64,000 nt of DNA from NCBI GenBank assembly GCA_016584495.1, contig WAID01000001.1:310001-374000 (forward strand), read 5' to 3'. The translations under genes were made by a program, and so were the position numbers. Source of the DNA: Celoporthe dispersa. Taxonomy: Eukaryota; Ascomycota; Sordariomycetes; Diaporthales; Cryphonectriaceae. The notes under the pieces are model-generated. The model saw only the letters and a program-made list of their open reading frames with translations. It searched no databases and had not been told where the DNA came from. Each line of letters starts with the position of its first letter. Within the stretch, counting starts at the first letter, position 1. Positions 34,854 to 48,549 of this stretch are shown here, in pieces.

Positions 34854-36510
34854 TGTAAAAGGCTAGCCATAGGCCAGCCAAGGGATAGGGTTGCCAGTGG
34901 ACCAGGGCGGCATTCCGTACGATATAAGTAGGCCTATTGCGCTGGCACTTTTCCAGCAGTTAGCTAGAACTATATATTCAATCTCAATACTATTTAGGCA
35001 TTCTTTCAAATCTATCCAAAAGAGCTAGTCCTTTATATAGATTAAATATCCCTTGCTTTCAAGCCTATAAAGCATTGTACGAGAATGACTTTATAATAAC
35101 AACTCCTTTATATTGCCGAACTTGCATTTAGGGACTAGCTCGAGATTTAGATAGTAGAAATGCGCGCGAAGTTCGCAATCGATAGAGAAGCAATTGGAAA
35201 CGAAACAGCTCAATTTTTCTACATTTATAATCAGCTAAGCTTTTTCAAGAATTATTTCTTGCCATATATTCTATCAATAATAATAGCAGGCTAGGAGAAT
35301 CCAAGAGCTGAAGTTTTTCTAGAGAGAATATGCTAAGTTTTTGGCGATTCTTATAAAAAGAGAAAAAGCTAGCTTTAGCTTAATTACGATTCAGCAGAAA
35401 GGAAAAAAAGATAATAATATTATATCTAGCTTGCTAAGAAAAGCTATTATATATAGCAGGAGCGCAGAATTAGCTAAATGCATATAAGATAGTTCTTTTT
35501 ACTATATTTCTCTCTAGCTTATTTAAAATATGCTTCGATTGCAAAAAGTAGCTAAATAAGTTCGCGGATTTTATTATACTATTATGCTAATTTGATAGCA
35601 TATTTATAGTAAGCTTTGCTGAAATTGTTATAATAAGCCTTTTTCTTAAAAAATCCAATAAAGATCGATATTAATTTAGCAAATATATTTATCAAGTATT
35701 ATAGATATAGCAAGCTAGGGCATTATAAAAAAGATTATTTCTAATACAGAAAGAGATAAATTTAAATTGCAAGCTTATTAATAAGAGCTGAGAAAGAAGA
35801 AAAAATTCTAAATAGGATAGAATTAAAAATAGAGAAGTGCAAAATTTTCTTAATATAAGTCCTTATTACTCCTAGGCTGCATCCGAGCTGGGAGCGAGCT
35901 ATGCCCGAAGCGAAAGTAAGGCTATATTGATTAGTCTTGATAATTATTATTTATTGGGAAATGCTCTTGCTAAGAGACTAACTAAATAGATATTCAAAAG
36001 AAGTAGAGCAAGTTTGAATAAAGAAATTAGAATATCTATCAATAGCAGAGTTAGCTATTATTACTTATTGATATAAAATCTTTCTATTATATTATTTATA
36101 TTGAGAAATAATTAGAATTAGGCTGGAACTATCTCTTAGTATTGTAAATAGAGCAATACTTAGGAATTATAAGGTTTTTGCCAACCCTAATCTGCTATCG
36201 CTATGCATATAATGCGAGATAGGGATAGAGGCTTACAAAGAGTGTTGGATAAAGTATTGTATTAATAAGCTAATATTGCAATATTCTTTTGTAATTCTCT
36301 CTGCAGGATAGATAAGAAAGGGGATATATAAAAAGCTAGCTATAGGCTAGCCAAAAGATAGGATTGCTAGTGGACTAGGGCAGCATTTCGTATAATATAA
36401 GTAGGCCTATTGCGCTAGCACTTTTCCAGTAGTTAGCTAGAACTGCATATTCAATCTCAATACCATTTAGGCACTCTTTCGAGTCTATCCAAAAGAGCCA
36501 GTCCTTTACA
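34854..36510 (+). mobile_element. Gag-only LTR element, copy C (nested in copia 2)
   Basis: A 1,657-bp element flanked by exact GAATC duplications (34849-34853 and 36511-36515). LTRs 34854-35037 and 36327-36510 are 184 bp each. The LTR starts TGTAAAAGGCTAGCCATAGG and ends GCCAGTCCTTTACA; the two ends are near-perfect inverted repeats of about 12 bp. A small hairpin (GGCTNGCC-ATA-GGCCAGCC type) lies at the LTR start. This copy is visibly less AT-rich than the copia it interrupts. Confidence 0.9.
35085..35735 (+). pseudogene. Gag of gag-only element, copy C
   Basis: The frame starts at ATG 35085 with Gln codons turned to TAA, then reads ELAFRD...LEI..IVEMRAKFAIDREA, a coiled N-terminus. A capsid-like part with AEVFLERI and VFGDSYKK follows. 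The end is a zinc knuckle of CCHC spacing near 35,690-35,735 (Y-x2-[G/S]-K-x-G-H-Y-K-K-D), its cysteines changed to Tyr by G-to-A. This looks like Ty3/gypsy-type gag. Nothing pol-like follows in the remaining 0.6 kb before the 3' LTR. Confidence 0.68.
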
Positions 36511-39500
36511 GAATCCTATTTAATAAAATACAATTTATTCATTCTATTAAACTATTAAGCTCTTTTATATATAGAAAAGTTATATTATGTATTATTCTAG
36601 CTGCTTTTAAATATATCTCGAAATTATTATTTATATATTTATAGCTATTATTAGTAAAAAGTTCTTTTACTCTTTTATTATTATTATTATTATTTGCTTT
36701 ATTTATAAATGTTTTGAAAGCTTTTAAAGCTTTATTTTTATTTTTAAGCAAATATATTTTGAAAAAATAGCTCTTTTTATCAAGAAAAGTTATATAATAC
36801 TTATAATTATTATAAATAGCTGGATTTATAAGCTTTCCTATATCAGAATATATTTATTCGTTTATATTATATAAAAATAGATTATTTTCTGATTTTCTAT
36901 TTATTTTAGCAATAGATTTTGCTTTTAGGCATATTTTATATATTTCTTTATTAAATTTCTTTATATTTTCAATTATATAAGCAATATTATTGCTTTTAAA
37001 GAATTTTATTAAAGCTTGAAGCTTTATATGCTTTAAGCGTATATGCTATTACTTTATTATATTACTATTATTATTTGAAGAAATTGAATAAAGAAATTGC
37101 TTTTTCAGAGTAAAAATGCAAGCTTAAATAGTATAAAGCCCATTTTCGCATTTTCCTTTTAATATAAGCATATTTTCTTTATATAAAGCAATAGTATTAT
37201 TATCGAATATTGATTTTATATTATAATTAATTAATAATTTATTAATAGATAATAAATTAATTTCTAATTTAGAAATATAATAAACGTTTTTAATAAAGAA
37301 ATATTTATTAAATTCAATAATAAGATTATCTTCTCTTTTTATTTTTATAATAGAAGTATTATTCTAATTTATAATTTTATTTATATAATAATAATTTGAT
37401 AATAATTATTTATTAAATATTATATTTATAATAGCAATATTATTAATTATAAAAATATTAAGCTTATATATATTTCTCTTTTAATAATCTCTTTCAATAA
37501 AAACTATATTTATAAATATATTTAGATTATTTTTATAAAAAATATTAGCTTTTGCTACTTTATTATTAAGATTATAAAAATTATTTATTTTATTAAGATT
37601 ATTTTCGCTTATATTATAATTTATTAGATTATTGATTGATATATTGATTAAATTAAAGTGATTTTCGATCGATTTATTATTATATAAGATAATTAATATC
37701 TTTTCTCGATTATTTCTTTCTATTTAATTTAAATTATCGCAATTTATTTATTTATTAGGATTATTCTAGCCTTTTGAGGCTAGCTTAAGATACAGAAAAT
37801 AGTATTTATCTGCTATATGCCTTGATAATTTGCAATAATTGCAAAATATTCTCTTTGCTTTTTATAAAGCTTTTTTACGCCTTTTTTATTCGAAAAAGTA
37901 AATCTTTTCGAATTTTTTTTTTATCTAAAGCAAATAAAATATTCTTTTTTCTTTTCTTTTCCTCTTGATTCGTCAATAATAAAAGAAAAAAAGAGATTCC
38001 ATATTATATGCTTTTAGATCTTTTCTCAATACTTAAATAATTCTAGATATAAAGCTTTCATAGCTATTATCTAGATTATATAAAATCTAGGAAATAATAA
38101 TCTATTCAGAAAATAATATATTTTTCGATTTAAGATTATTAATAAGTTTTTAATTTTCAATAAATAGCTTTCGATAATAGAATAATTCGAAAAGCTATTA
38201 TTAAAAAACTTATAGAGAATAAGATAGTCTATAGTAAATTCTTTAGGATTATATAGACTTTCTAATTTCTCCTAAGCATTTTTAGCTATTTTTTCTGCTC
38301 TTATATGCAATAAAAGGCTATTCTTGCATAATAGCTTAATTATAGCGAAAGCTTTTCGATTAATTTCTTTATCAATTTCGTTATTTGCTGAAAGAGATTT
38401 AATAGTATTAATATAATCCTTTTCAGTTAAAGCTACTTCTATTCTAAGAGACTAAATAATATAATTATCTGTTTCTTTGAGCTTCGGAATAGCAATTTTA
38501 TTAATAAAAGCTATTTTCACTTATAAAAGAAATATTCTTTTAAAAGAAAAGGTTATTGAATAAATATATATATATTTATTCGAAATTATTCAATAAGATA
38601 TGAATTATATATCAAGCTTCCTTCCTTATTTAAAATAAGAAAAAATAAAAAGAGGCTTAGAAGAAAAGCGTATTTCTTTATAATATTCCTCGATAGAATC
38701 GAAAGCATAGATTTCGAAGCTATTGAGATAAATAGAAGGTTCTTCATATAAAATTTGATCCTTATAGCGAATATATACTTGTAAAGCATCGGCTTGAGAT
38801 TTCTCTATAGTGATAAAGAGGAATAATCGATTGAAAAATCGCTATAAGAGAATTTATTAATTGATTGCATATCTAGGCTTATAATCTCAAAGATAGAGAT
38901 TACTATATATTTAGGATCGAAAGGATTATATAATCAGCTTATATAATAGTATAGATGCTTATTCAAAAGAGGAATAGTAAGAGAGATTGATTTATATTAT
39001 ATTGTTATTGTTATTATTGTTATTTTCTTTCTTTTCTTGAGAGACAAAGGGAAAGCATTTATTTATAATTAAACTATTCTAATTTCTCGAATATTCTATT
39101 GCTATTGATTTATAATCAATAGCTGTTGATTTATAAGCATTTATCAGCTATTATAAATCAATATTATATTTGTATATATTAGTTATTATGCAGAAAGCTT
39201 TAAGGAAAAATATATAATATAATAAGATTTAGCTTTTGCTATCTTAATATTTCTCAAAACTTCTAGCATTTTCTGCTTATATAATATGCTTAGTAAGCAA
39301 TCTTTTATATAATCATATGTTATATTACTATATAATGTATAATAATTAGTAATATGGTTTTCTTAGCTCTATAGCTCGTTTAGTTATTAAATAATAAGAG
39401 AAATATATATATATTTATATATTCGAATTTCTTCGAATATTTATTGTTTCTCTTTTCTATTTGAGTATATATGGAAACATATATATATTATTTTATATAT

Positions 39501-39572
39501 TATCAGCTATAAGTTATTGCTGACGTAATATGATTTATAATTATAGTATAAATATAGTTATATATGCTTATA

Positions 39573-39936
39573 GAAATAATTTCAAATTTATTTAATAAAT
39601 TAAAAAATTTATATTAAAACTTTTATTTTATAATTAAATTAAAATAAATATTCGTTATTAAATTAAATAATAATAAAAAATTTATAAAAAATATTATATT
39701 AATTAAATAAAATCAAATAATAAATATAATTATTAATAATTTTTTTATTAATTTTTAATTTTTAATTTTTAATTTTTATTATTAAATAATAATTATTAAA
39801 ATTTAATAAATATATAAAAAATTGATATTAAAAAAATAATATTAAAATATAAATTTAAATATTTTTATATATTTAATTTTCAAATATTTATTAATAATAT
39901 TAATATTAGTAATTAAAATAAATTATTAAATTTGTA
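39573..39936. other. AT-rich flank, copy of the decayed repeat
   Basis: Around 39,640-39,760 this matches the repeat seen near 8,700-8,960 and 9,460/11,204. No coding content. Confidence 0.4.
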
Positions 39937-40290
39937 ATGCATTCGCATCATTCATCATCACTTGATAGTGCATTCATTATAGAATATATAATGAATTCAC
40001 TATAGAATGCATAGTAAATTCATTATAGAATATATAATAAATTCACTAGCGAATGCATAATGCATTCACTAGAGAATGCATAATGCATTCACTATAGAAT
40101 GCATAGTAAATTCATTAGCAAATGCTGAGTAAATTCATCGAATATAATTATAGTGAATTTACTTTATATTCTCCTACAACTCTTAATAACTATATATATA
40201 TCTAAAATAAATATCATTTCTCTTTCTTCTTCAAAAGAAAGCATCCTTTATAATATATTTGCAATACATTGCATACTTCAGCTGCCTAAT
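39937..40290. repeat. Dispersed repeat with 23-bp array (copy 2)
   Basis: Same orientation and ends as 26,748-27,203. It holds six exact 23-bp units at 39,971-40,108 followed by a degenerate part to about 40,155. Right flank AATAA and left flank ATTTG do not match, so its boundaries are uncertain. Confidence 0.6.
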
Positions 40291-43200
40291 AAATAATAGC
40301 TACAATATGCATATCTTATAGTATAAGGAATATCTTATTATTATTTGTTTTATTTTAATTTATATTAAAATCAATATAGATAAGAACTATATTATTATCT
40401 AAAGTAGTAATTATTATAAATTAGGATAAAATTCTCTTTTTATTATTAGATAATTAGATTGAATTTGATAAATCTCAATAAGCTTACAAATTCAAAGCTA
40501 TTTTCTATAAACCTTATACTATTAAGTAAGCGATTAATAAAGATTAAGCTATAATTAATATAGCTTATATCTTCGCAGATTAGCAAATTCTAACTAAATA
40601 ATATAATTCTCTTTGCAAATAATCGATTAAGCAAAGAAGATATCTATAATATTAAGTCTAAAGAATTAGAGCTTAGAAAAGCAAAAGATATTCCTCAAAA
40701 AATTCTATTTATAGATTCAAAGCAATTAGGATTTTATTTATAATTTTCGAATATAATTCAAAATTGATTAACTAGCTAAAGCAAATATCCTCAAGGAATG
40801 ATAATTAGCTTTAAAGAGCTTTAATACTCTTACAAATACCTATTCTGAGAATCTAGATTATAATTCTTTGCAGATTTTGGGAATATAGAAGACAGAAGAT
40901 AAATATTATTAATATATAATAGACTTTTTCAATATAGAAGGAAAACTATAATTCTAGCTATTACTGCAATATATAATTGAAAAACTAAAATCGATTATTT
41001 GCAAAAATATTAGCAAAAATCTTTTTATTCTTTATCTTTTAATTAAAGCCAAAAGTAAATAATCTGCTAGTAATTTGGAAATTAAATAGAAGATTTTATT
41101 TTACGAAGATATTATAGCTTCAGATATTATAATTCTTGCAAGCTATTTCGCTGATAAATAAAATTCAGATTATAATTTCGAAGATAGCTATTCTGATATA
41201 TATAGCTTAGAGAATGCAAATCTATCTAGTATTTCTGCATTTCCCTTAGCAAAAAGAGTTTAGAAAATTATTCAATTATTATCTCTAGATTATTAATAGT
41301 CTAATTTAAGGAGTCTTTAATTAGATATAAATCTCTCGAAAAATAGCTGCTTTTCTTTGAAATCCGAAAAGTTTATTAAGATAGATTTTCAGATAAAAAA
41401 AGCAGTATAAGCTAGATTTATATAATTACTTTAGCTCTAATAAGCTTATAGATTAAATTTAATTTCTAGTATATATTAAGAAAATTCAAACTTTTTAAAA
41501 GCTTAAGAACTATAATTAGGCATTTATATTATATACTTTTGCAAAGAAAAAATAGCAAAGCTCTATATTTATTTTTATATAATAGAAGCTATAAATAATT
41601 AAAAAATTATTAATAAATCTTTATTAAATATAAATTATTTTTTATTAAAAATTAAAGATTTATAAGATAATCTAATTATAGATAAGAATTTATTATTAGA
41701 TTTATCAAAATCTAATAATTTAGATAGAAATAATAGAAAAAATCTTTTATGCAGCTATAAGCGAACAAGTTCTCTATAATATTTTTCCTAATTTTAACAA
41801 ACTTTATTATCCTTTACAAATAAAGAATTCAAAAAGAATATAATTGATCATTTCTAGCTATACGAAGATTAGAATAATTATAATAATCTTCTGATTATTT
41901 TATTAATAAATAGCAAAATAATAGTCTAGAAAAATCTATAAGCATTTATTAATTAATATAAAATTTATATTAGTAGAAACTGAACTTAAATATAATATCT
42001 AAATTTCAATCTGCTAGTATATTTGGCAAGTATAGCTTATATATAATTCTATTCTATCCTATTCTATAATAAATAGATAGAATTTATTATAGAATAGAAT
42101 AATTGAAAGTATTGGAAATATTAGTTAATTCGAGATTTTTCTATATTTTGCAAAATAGCGAAAGAATTATTGAATAATTAATAATATTTAAGGAAAGATA
42201 CTCGAATTAATCGAAATATTCTTGAATTTATTTATTAAATATACAGATTTAGCAAATTGGCTAAATATCTTAGATCTTACTTAGCTTATAATATATAAGA
42301 TTGGATTGATAAAGAATTAATAGCTTAATCTTTCGATCGATTTAGCTATAAAACTAATACTAAAAGCTTTGAGAAAAAGCTCAAAAGCAAGCAGGAAATC
42401 TAATATCTACTAAAAGCTGCGAGAATAATTAAGCTTTAATAAGAAATAATAATAATAATAAAATGACTAAAAATAGTATTTTCTAGAATTCTAAATATTA
42501 ATATCTATTTGTTATTAATAATATTCTAGTAGCTAAAAAACTAATCAAATCTGTTTTGCTATAAAATACTATCCTATTCTCGAACTTTCTTATAATAATC
42601 TAAGAATCTATATTATATTCTAGAATAAGATTTCTATAAAATAATCCTAGAGTAATAGAAATTAATTATTAAATTTAGATAATAATAAAGAGAATAGTCT
42701 AATTAGAATTATTTGCTAATATTTGATTTACAAAAAATAATTACTAATATAGAAGAAAAAGTTTATTAAAGATAATAGATCTAATTTTAGAAAAATCTTG
42801 GCTTTTTTATCGATTTGCTAAAAAAGATTTATATAAGAGATTCTTACTATCTATATAGATTAATTTCAATATCGATAATAAAGAACTTGCTTATAATATA
42901 GAAAAAGAAGAATAAATCTTATAATAAGGATATTATTTAGTAGATAATAAGATTAATCTAGAATATTTGGAAAATAAGAATAACTAAGAAAAGAGTTATG
43001 AAGAGGAAATGAATTCTTATATAAGTGATTTTATAAAAGAAAAGAATAATCTTATATTTGAAGAAAATATATAGACTATTAATTAGGAGGAATTGATTAT
43101 TATAAACTTGAATATAGATATATTTGAAACTATTTATTCAATCTACAATATATTCTTTCGCTATTTATATTATACCAAATACTATTAATAAATCAATCTA

Positions 43201-46200
43201 TAGCAGAATTGCTTAAATATTCTATTTACTCTGATATCTTTTTGAAATAATAGTAAATTAGGATATCCAAATTTATTGCCTAATATCATTTTATATTAAG
43301 AAAATTCTTATACTTATGCTTGCGTAATAGTATAAGCAAAAGTATTAGAATTAGATATTAATATATATATTAATATAGGAGCTAATTAATATGCGATTTT
43401 AGTAGAATTAATAAAGAGTTTTTCTAATATAATAGTAAATTGGAATATTAAAGCGAAGTTGTATAAAATTAGTTTATCAATTACTTAAGCTTAAGCTGAA
43501 TTCGATTTATATTTCTATAGATAGAAATAAAAGAAATTAATAATCTTCAAAACTAGAATTAATATATAGATATTGAATTAGCTTAATATTAGTATTCTTC
43601 TAAAATAGAAGTTTAATATTCTATATTAAGTAGATATACTGAATTCTAAAAGCTTTATTTGCTTTAAGTATTACTAAGAAGCAATTATATCTATAAATGT
43701 TTTTGCTAAAATAAGATTTACTTATTTTCTAGCAAAAACTGCTTAAAGAATTACTTTACTATTCAATATGCATATTTTAATTCTTATAGCAATAAAAGAA
43801 TTACTAAAAACATAATCTTTCTATTCTAGCTTTATTAGAAAGATTGGATAAATTGCTTTATAAGCTAAATTTTTTAGAAAATTTCGATAATTTTAGCTAT
43901 AAATTAATCTAATATTCTTATTATTTTGAGGAAAGAATAACTTATAAGAATTATCTAGCTTTTTGTAGCAGATTATATAGCAAGATTAGAGAATCTTTCC
44001 AACTATTTTCATTTGCAAAATATAAATATATTTCTCTAATAAAATAATATTATGCTATTAGTATAAGAGTTAAATAATATTTAGATTAATGCTTTATATT
44101 CTATTTATATTATAAATTAAGAGTTTGTATATAATATCGAGCAATCTGATTACTTATTGGATAGTAAAGAGTTCAAAAAATTAAGTAGATTAGATATTCA
44201 ATGCGATAATATAGTCGATAAGATAAAGATTGATTTTAGCATATATATATATAATTAATTGCTTGAATTTATATAATAAATAATTCAATTGATATAATAA
44301 TATTTATATATATTCGAGAATATAGCTTTTATAAATATCCTTATTAATCAGCAATTATATATTAATTTAATAGAAGATTAGCAGAATTATAAGATTAGCA
44401 GAAAACTATATTATTCTAGTAAAAAGGATCAAAAGATTATTAATAAAATTATAAATAGTTTTTATATTAAAAAATAAGCAAAGTAAATAGATAAAGTTAT
44501 CTTATTCGGAGTATTTATTTTTATAATCTGGAAGAGATCTAATCTAATTAAGAAAAGATAGATAATTATAAATCTTCGGGCTTTAAATTAAATCGCTATT
44601 CTGGATACTTATCTATTGCTTTTACAATAAAAAGTAATTAAATAATTATGCAGGAAAATATTTATTATTATTATAAATATATAATTATTTTTTTATCAAT
44701 TTCTAATATACTTTGCTTATTATAATCGATTTATAATTATTAATTATTAAGAGTAAGAAAGACTTAATATTATAATTATAAGATTCTGGAATTTATTATT
44801 ATATATTTAGCAATTTATAAACTAATTTTTGCAGCTATATAAATATTTTTATATTGTATTTATTAATAATAATATTATTTATTTATTTACTGCAAAAGAA
44901 TATCTTTAGCATTTGAGATCTATTTTGGATCTATTTACTACTAAATATATTATTTTATCTAAATTTAAATTATTTATTGGATATTTATTAATATACTTTT
45001 TAGGTTTCAAAGTAGATATTTTGAATATTTGTAATATAGAGCAATAATTATAAGTTATACAGGATTTCAAATTTCCGATAATCTTGCAATATTTGGAGAA
45101 ATTTATTAGTTTTATTGAATAGCTTTGCTATCTAATTCTAAAATTCAGCCAATAGATAGACTTATTATAAAAAAGAAAGATAGAGATATTATATACTGTA
45201 TATAATAATAATTATCTATCTAAAGATTAAGGGCGAAAGAGATATACTTTAAGAGCAATATTTGAATCTATTATTAAGAAGCAAACTAATTTTAAAGATC
45301 TTAAAATTGCTTTAGAAGCCAAAAATGCACTTTTTTATTAAGATTTAAATAGATTATTATTTATATAATTAGATACTTCTAAAGAAATTAGATTTTTAGA
45401 AATCGCTTTTCAACTAATATCTAATTATATATAAGATAATATTTCTCTAATATTAAAAACTGCTATCTAACTTATACTATATTTTAGCAAGATTATTAAT
45501 ATTATAAAATAAATATATTAGCTTATAGAATTAGAAATAGCTTATTTAATTTAGCTAGTTCGAAAACTATAAACTATTATTAAATCGAATTAAGCTAAGC
45601 TAATTCATATTTTGATAAACTATATAGCTATTATAGATATTATCTATTCTATTTCTTTAAATATTATAGATAAAATCAAAGCAAATTTCAAATTTATACT
45701 TGCTTTAGAGTATTTGAATTAGTTTGATCTAAAAACTTATTATATTCCGAGCAAATCAAATATTCTAATAAATATAATATCTAGATTATTCTTTATCTAA
45801 TAATTTATAAAAAATAAAAAAATATTAGATAAAATCTAAGAAAATAAGCTTATTTATATTATATCCGAATTATATATAAGCGAATTTATAAAAACTCAAA
45901 TTAAAGAAAAATATTCTAATTATTCAAAATAGATAAGAATTCTATAATAATTAGATAAATAGATTAGTAAAACCAAATTACTTTTTGCAAAAAATATTAA
46001 TAAGCTGCTATATTTCCAAAATCTTAATAGCAAATAGCAATTGTATATTTCAAATACTATAGCTATAATATTTATTGCAGATATATATAATAATAAGTAC
46101 TATTTTAGAATAGATCGAGTTTAGTATAATTTTATTAATTATTTGATTATTAAATATTATTATACTAAAATCGATAAATATATTTCTATTTGCTGAATAT

Positions 46201-46691
46201 ATTAGGAAAATAGCAATAATAATTAGCTATTTCTTAGTAAAATGCAATTAATTCTAATTCTTTTAATTCCCTTCTATACAATTATTATAGATTTTGTAAT
46301 TAGAATATTAGCAATATTAGCTGCGAATATTATATAAGCATATATAAAGATATCTTTCTTAGATACTTTTCTTATAATTACTAATAAATTTTCCAAAGCT
46401 ATTATAATTATTTCAGAAAATGCAATTTATATTGCAAAAGATTAAGCAAAAATTATATGCAAATTGCTATATCTCTCTAATTAAGAAATTCTATAGAAAA
46501 TTATCTCAAATAAAGATATTAAATTCTTATTAGTATTTTAGAAAGCATTATAGAAAGCTATGAATATTAAGCTAGCTTATTCTATTATTTGGCATTCTCA
46601 AATCGATAAGCAATCTAAAATCAAGAATCGAATAATCGAATTAATAATAAGATATTTTCTTGCAATAAATCTAGATATTGAGTAGATTAAA

Positions 46692-47163
46692 TGTAATAAG
46701 CACTGCAGTAATCCGAAGATCCCTAAGTACCGATTGGATTTATGCTAGCAAGAGAGATATCAAAAGTGTTGAGTCTTTGAATACAGAATCGTACAAGTCC
46801 TTAATAAGCGATGCAAGTATTTACTGCTTTTGAGGCTATTTAATATATAAAACTGAATACTTAGATTGATGACTGAAGAGCTATATACTGAGTCTATCTA
46901 TTAGTAATGAGTGTGTCCTTATATATCCAGCTCTTCAGTCCTGGATTGATAAAGTCGAAGCTGATTGTTTCGGTCTAAAGTAGCATCGAATAGATCGACG
47001 GCGGTCCTGTCAATCCAAACTCTAACCCTGGGTTATATAATCCTATTCTGTTTGTAGGTCTGTATTAAAATATTGGACTCTCAGCTCCTAAAGATCTATT
47101 CTGGATAGCCTGAGTGCTGTGCTATTTTCCTATTATGATCTGCATATTGGATAGATTATAATA
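46692..47163 (-). repeat. Complete gypsy element, 3' LTR
   Basis: 472 bp, pairing with 53839-54310. It shares its outer parts with the 482-bp LTRs at 12,907 and 14,751, but the central ~130 bp (about 46,945-47,070) differ. Confidence 0.86.
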
Positions 47164-47342
47164 TCATTTTCCTCTTATAGATTATTATCTCTAATAATCT
47201 TCTATAAGTTTTTCTTTACTTTTTGATTTTTCTCTTATGCTTTCCTAATCGAAATATCGAATAGAGTCAACAAATCTTATTGCAAGAAGATTAAGCAATC
47301 TCTTTCTTTCTAATCTTCCGTTTTTTATCGCAGCATTTCTAT

Positions 47343-47776
47343 ATCTGCTTATTCTTTTGCGAGGACTGTAAGGTTCTATGTATAGCCTCTAAGAAGGACT
47401 CTTCTTATTGTGCTGAATGCGTTCGCTTAAAAAGGGAAATTATAATATGCATGGCTTGACTCTTGCGCAGATGCGCAAGATCATTTTGCAATATTCTAAG
47501 GTAGAGGCAGAGCTGGATTGGGCTGAGGAGGAGGCGATAGCGGCGAATGCTAAAGTATAGCATCTGCAGCTGCAATATCGATTGTGGGCTTCCAAGATGG
47601 CATGCGCTGTGCATTGGGGCTTTGATATGATTGAGGAATTAGAGCGTATTGAGGCTAAGAAGGCTAAGGCAGAGCGCCTGGCTGCTAAGGAGGCTAACCG
47701 AGGCATTGAAGTATTAGTGCTTGAAAAGCTGCTCTCTGAGAGTTTCCCTGATTCTAGTATGGACGAAATTGATTAG
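47343..47776 (+). pseudogene. Antisense Cys-rich/coiled-coil ORF of the complete gypsy element
   Basis: Plus strand, opposite to gag-pol. A cysteine cluster (CLFFCEDCKVLC, then YCAECVR) is followed, after a one-base frameshift in an A-run near 47,430, by a charged helical region and MIEELERIEAKKAKAERLAA. The natural end is ESFPDSSMDEID with a stop at 47,774-47,776. One RIP-type TAG lies near 47,560. It matches the ORF at 13,480-14,046 in order and key residues. Glu-to-Lys differences are G-to-A changes. Confidence 0.68.
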
Positions 47777-48549
47777 TTTATAGTAAACCTGAGTGCTTTT
47801 GAAGTTGGTAGATCGGAAAATATAGCCAGTTTGTCAACTAGTTAATAATCTGGTCCGATTAGTAGATTCTTTGATTTGGTAAATTCTTCTGACTGATCTT
47901 ATTATATGACTAGCCTATGGCTGATTGATCTGGTGATCGTATTGATAGAAAGGTGACTAATCAAGTGATTTAATTAATTTATAATTTTGTTGACTGATTT
48001 TGATTCTGACTAGTTTTGTTTTGCCTGATCCGAATCCTATTAGTATTCCTATTACTAGTAGCTGATTGAATAGTTGAGCTGCATCTAATCTTCGTTCTGG
48101 GCTGGAAAAGTTTTCTTAGTTTGTGAGTTACTAGTCTTGCTTTTGCTAGTATATCTGAAGTATTTGCTATGCGTTTGAGAGATTCTCTTTGGATTCCTAT
48201 AAATTTTCGTTTACTAGATAGCTTTTCTATTTGATAAGATATTCCTATACTGCATTCATGCTTTTATATTTGAGAATTCTTTCAACTTCATATTCTTTTT
48301 CTAGTCCTTCCATTTCGATAATATTGTTTATTTTAGCATTTTCTACTGCGGATTCGAATAATAAAATATGAAAAACTGGATATAGTCTCATTCCTTGAGA
48401 TAGTGCGAGCTTGTAATTAATCAGTAATATTTATCTAAGAATTTTGAAAAATCTAAGCTTTTTATAATCAAGCTTATGCGATAGTCTCTTAGTTTTGATA
48501 TAATCTTTTCTTCTAATAAGATAGACTTTATCTCTCTCTTATAGGATTA

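Larger units (their letters stand above)
31431..39572 (-). mobile_element. Ty1/copia retrotransposon, copy 2, with nested gag-only element
   Basis: LTRs 31431-32118 (3', 688 bp) and 38887-39572 (5', 686 bp). Gag starts near 38,513. Pol runs left with an open RT/RNase H stretch at 33,525-32,914 (203 codons) that keeps YVDD at its start (about 33,540). Without gag-only copy C (34,854-36,510 plus its duplication) the length is about 6.5 kb, equal to copy 3. Flanks ATATA and GAAAT do not match, so a recombined end is possible. Many RIP stops. Confidence 0.85.

Noticed and set aside
38586..38789. 67-codon hydrophobic minus-strand ORF as a membrane protein
   Set aside because: It is an alternative frame of the copia leader in copy 2, not open in copies 1 and 3.
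26748..40290. A single large LTR element bounded by the two array-bearing repeats
   Set aside because: The outer flanks do not match, no primer-binding site or polypurine tract adjoins them, and the interior is mostly later insertions.
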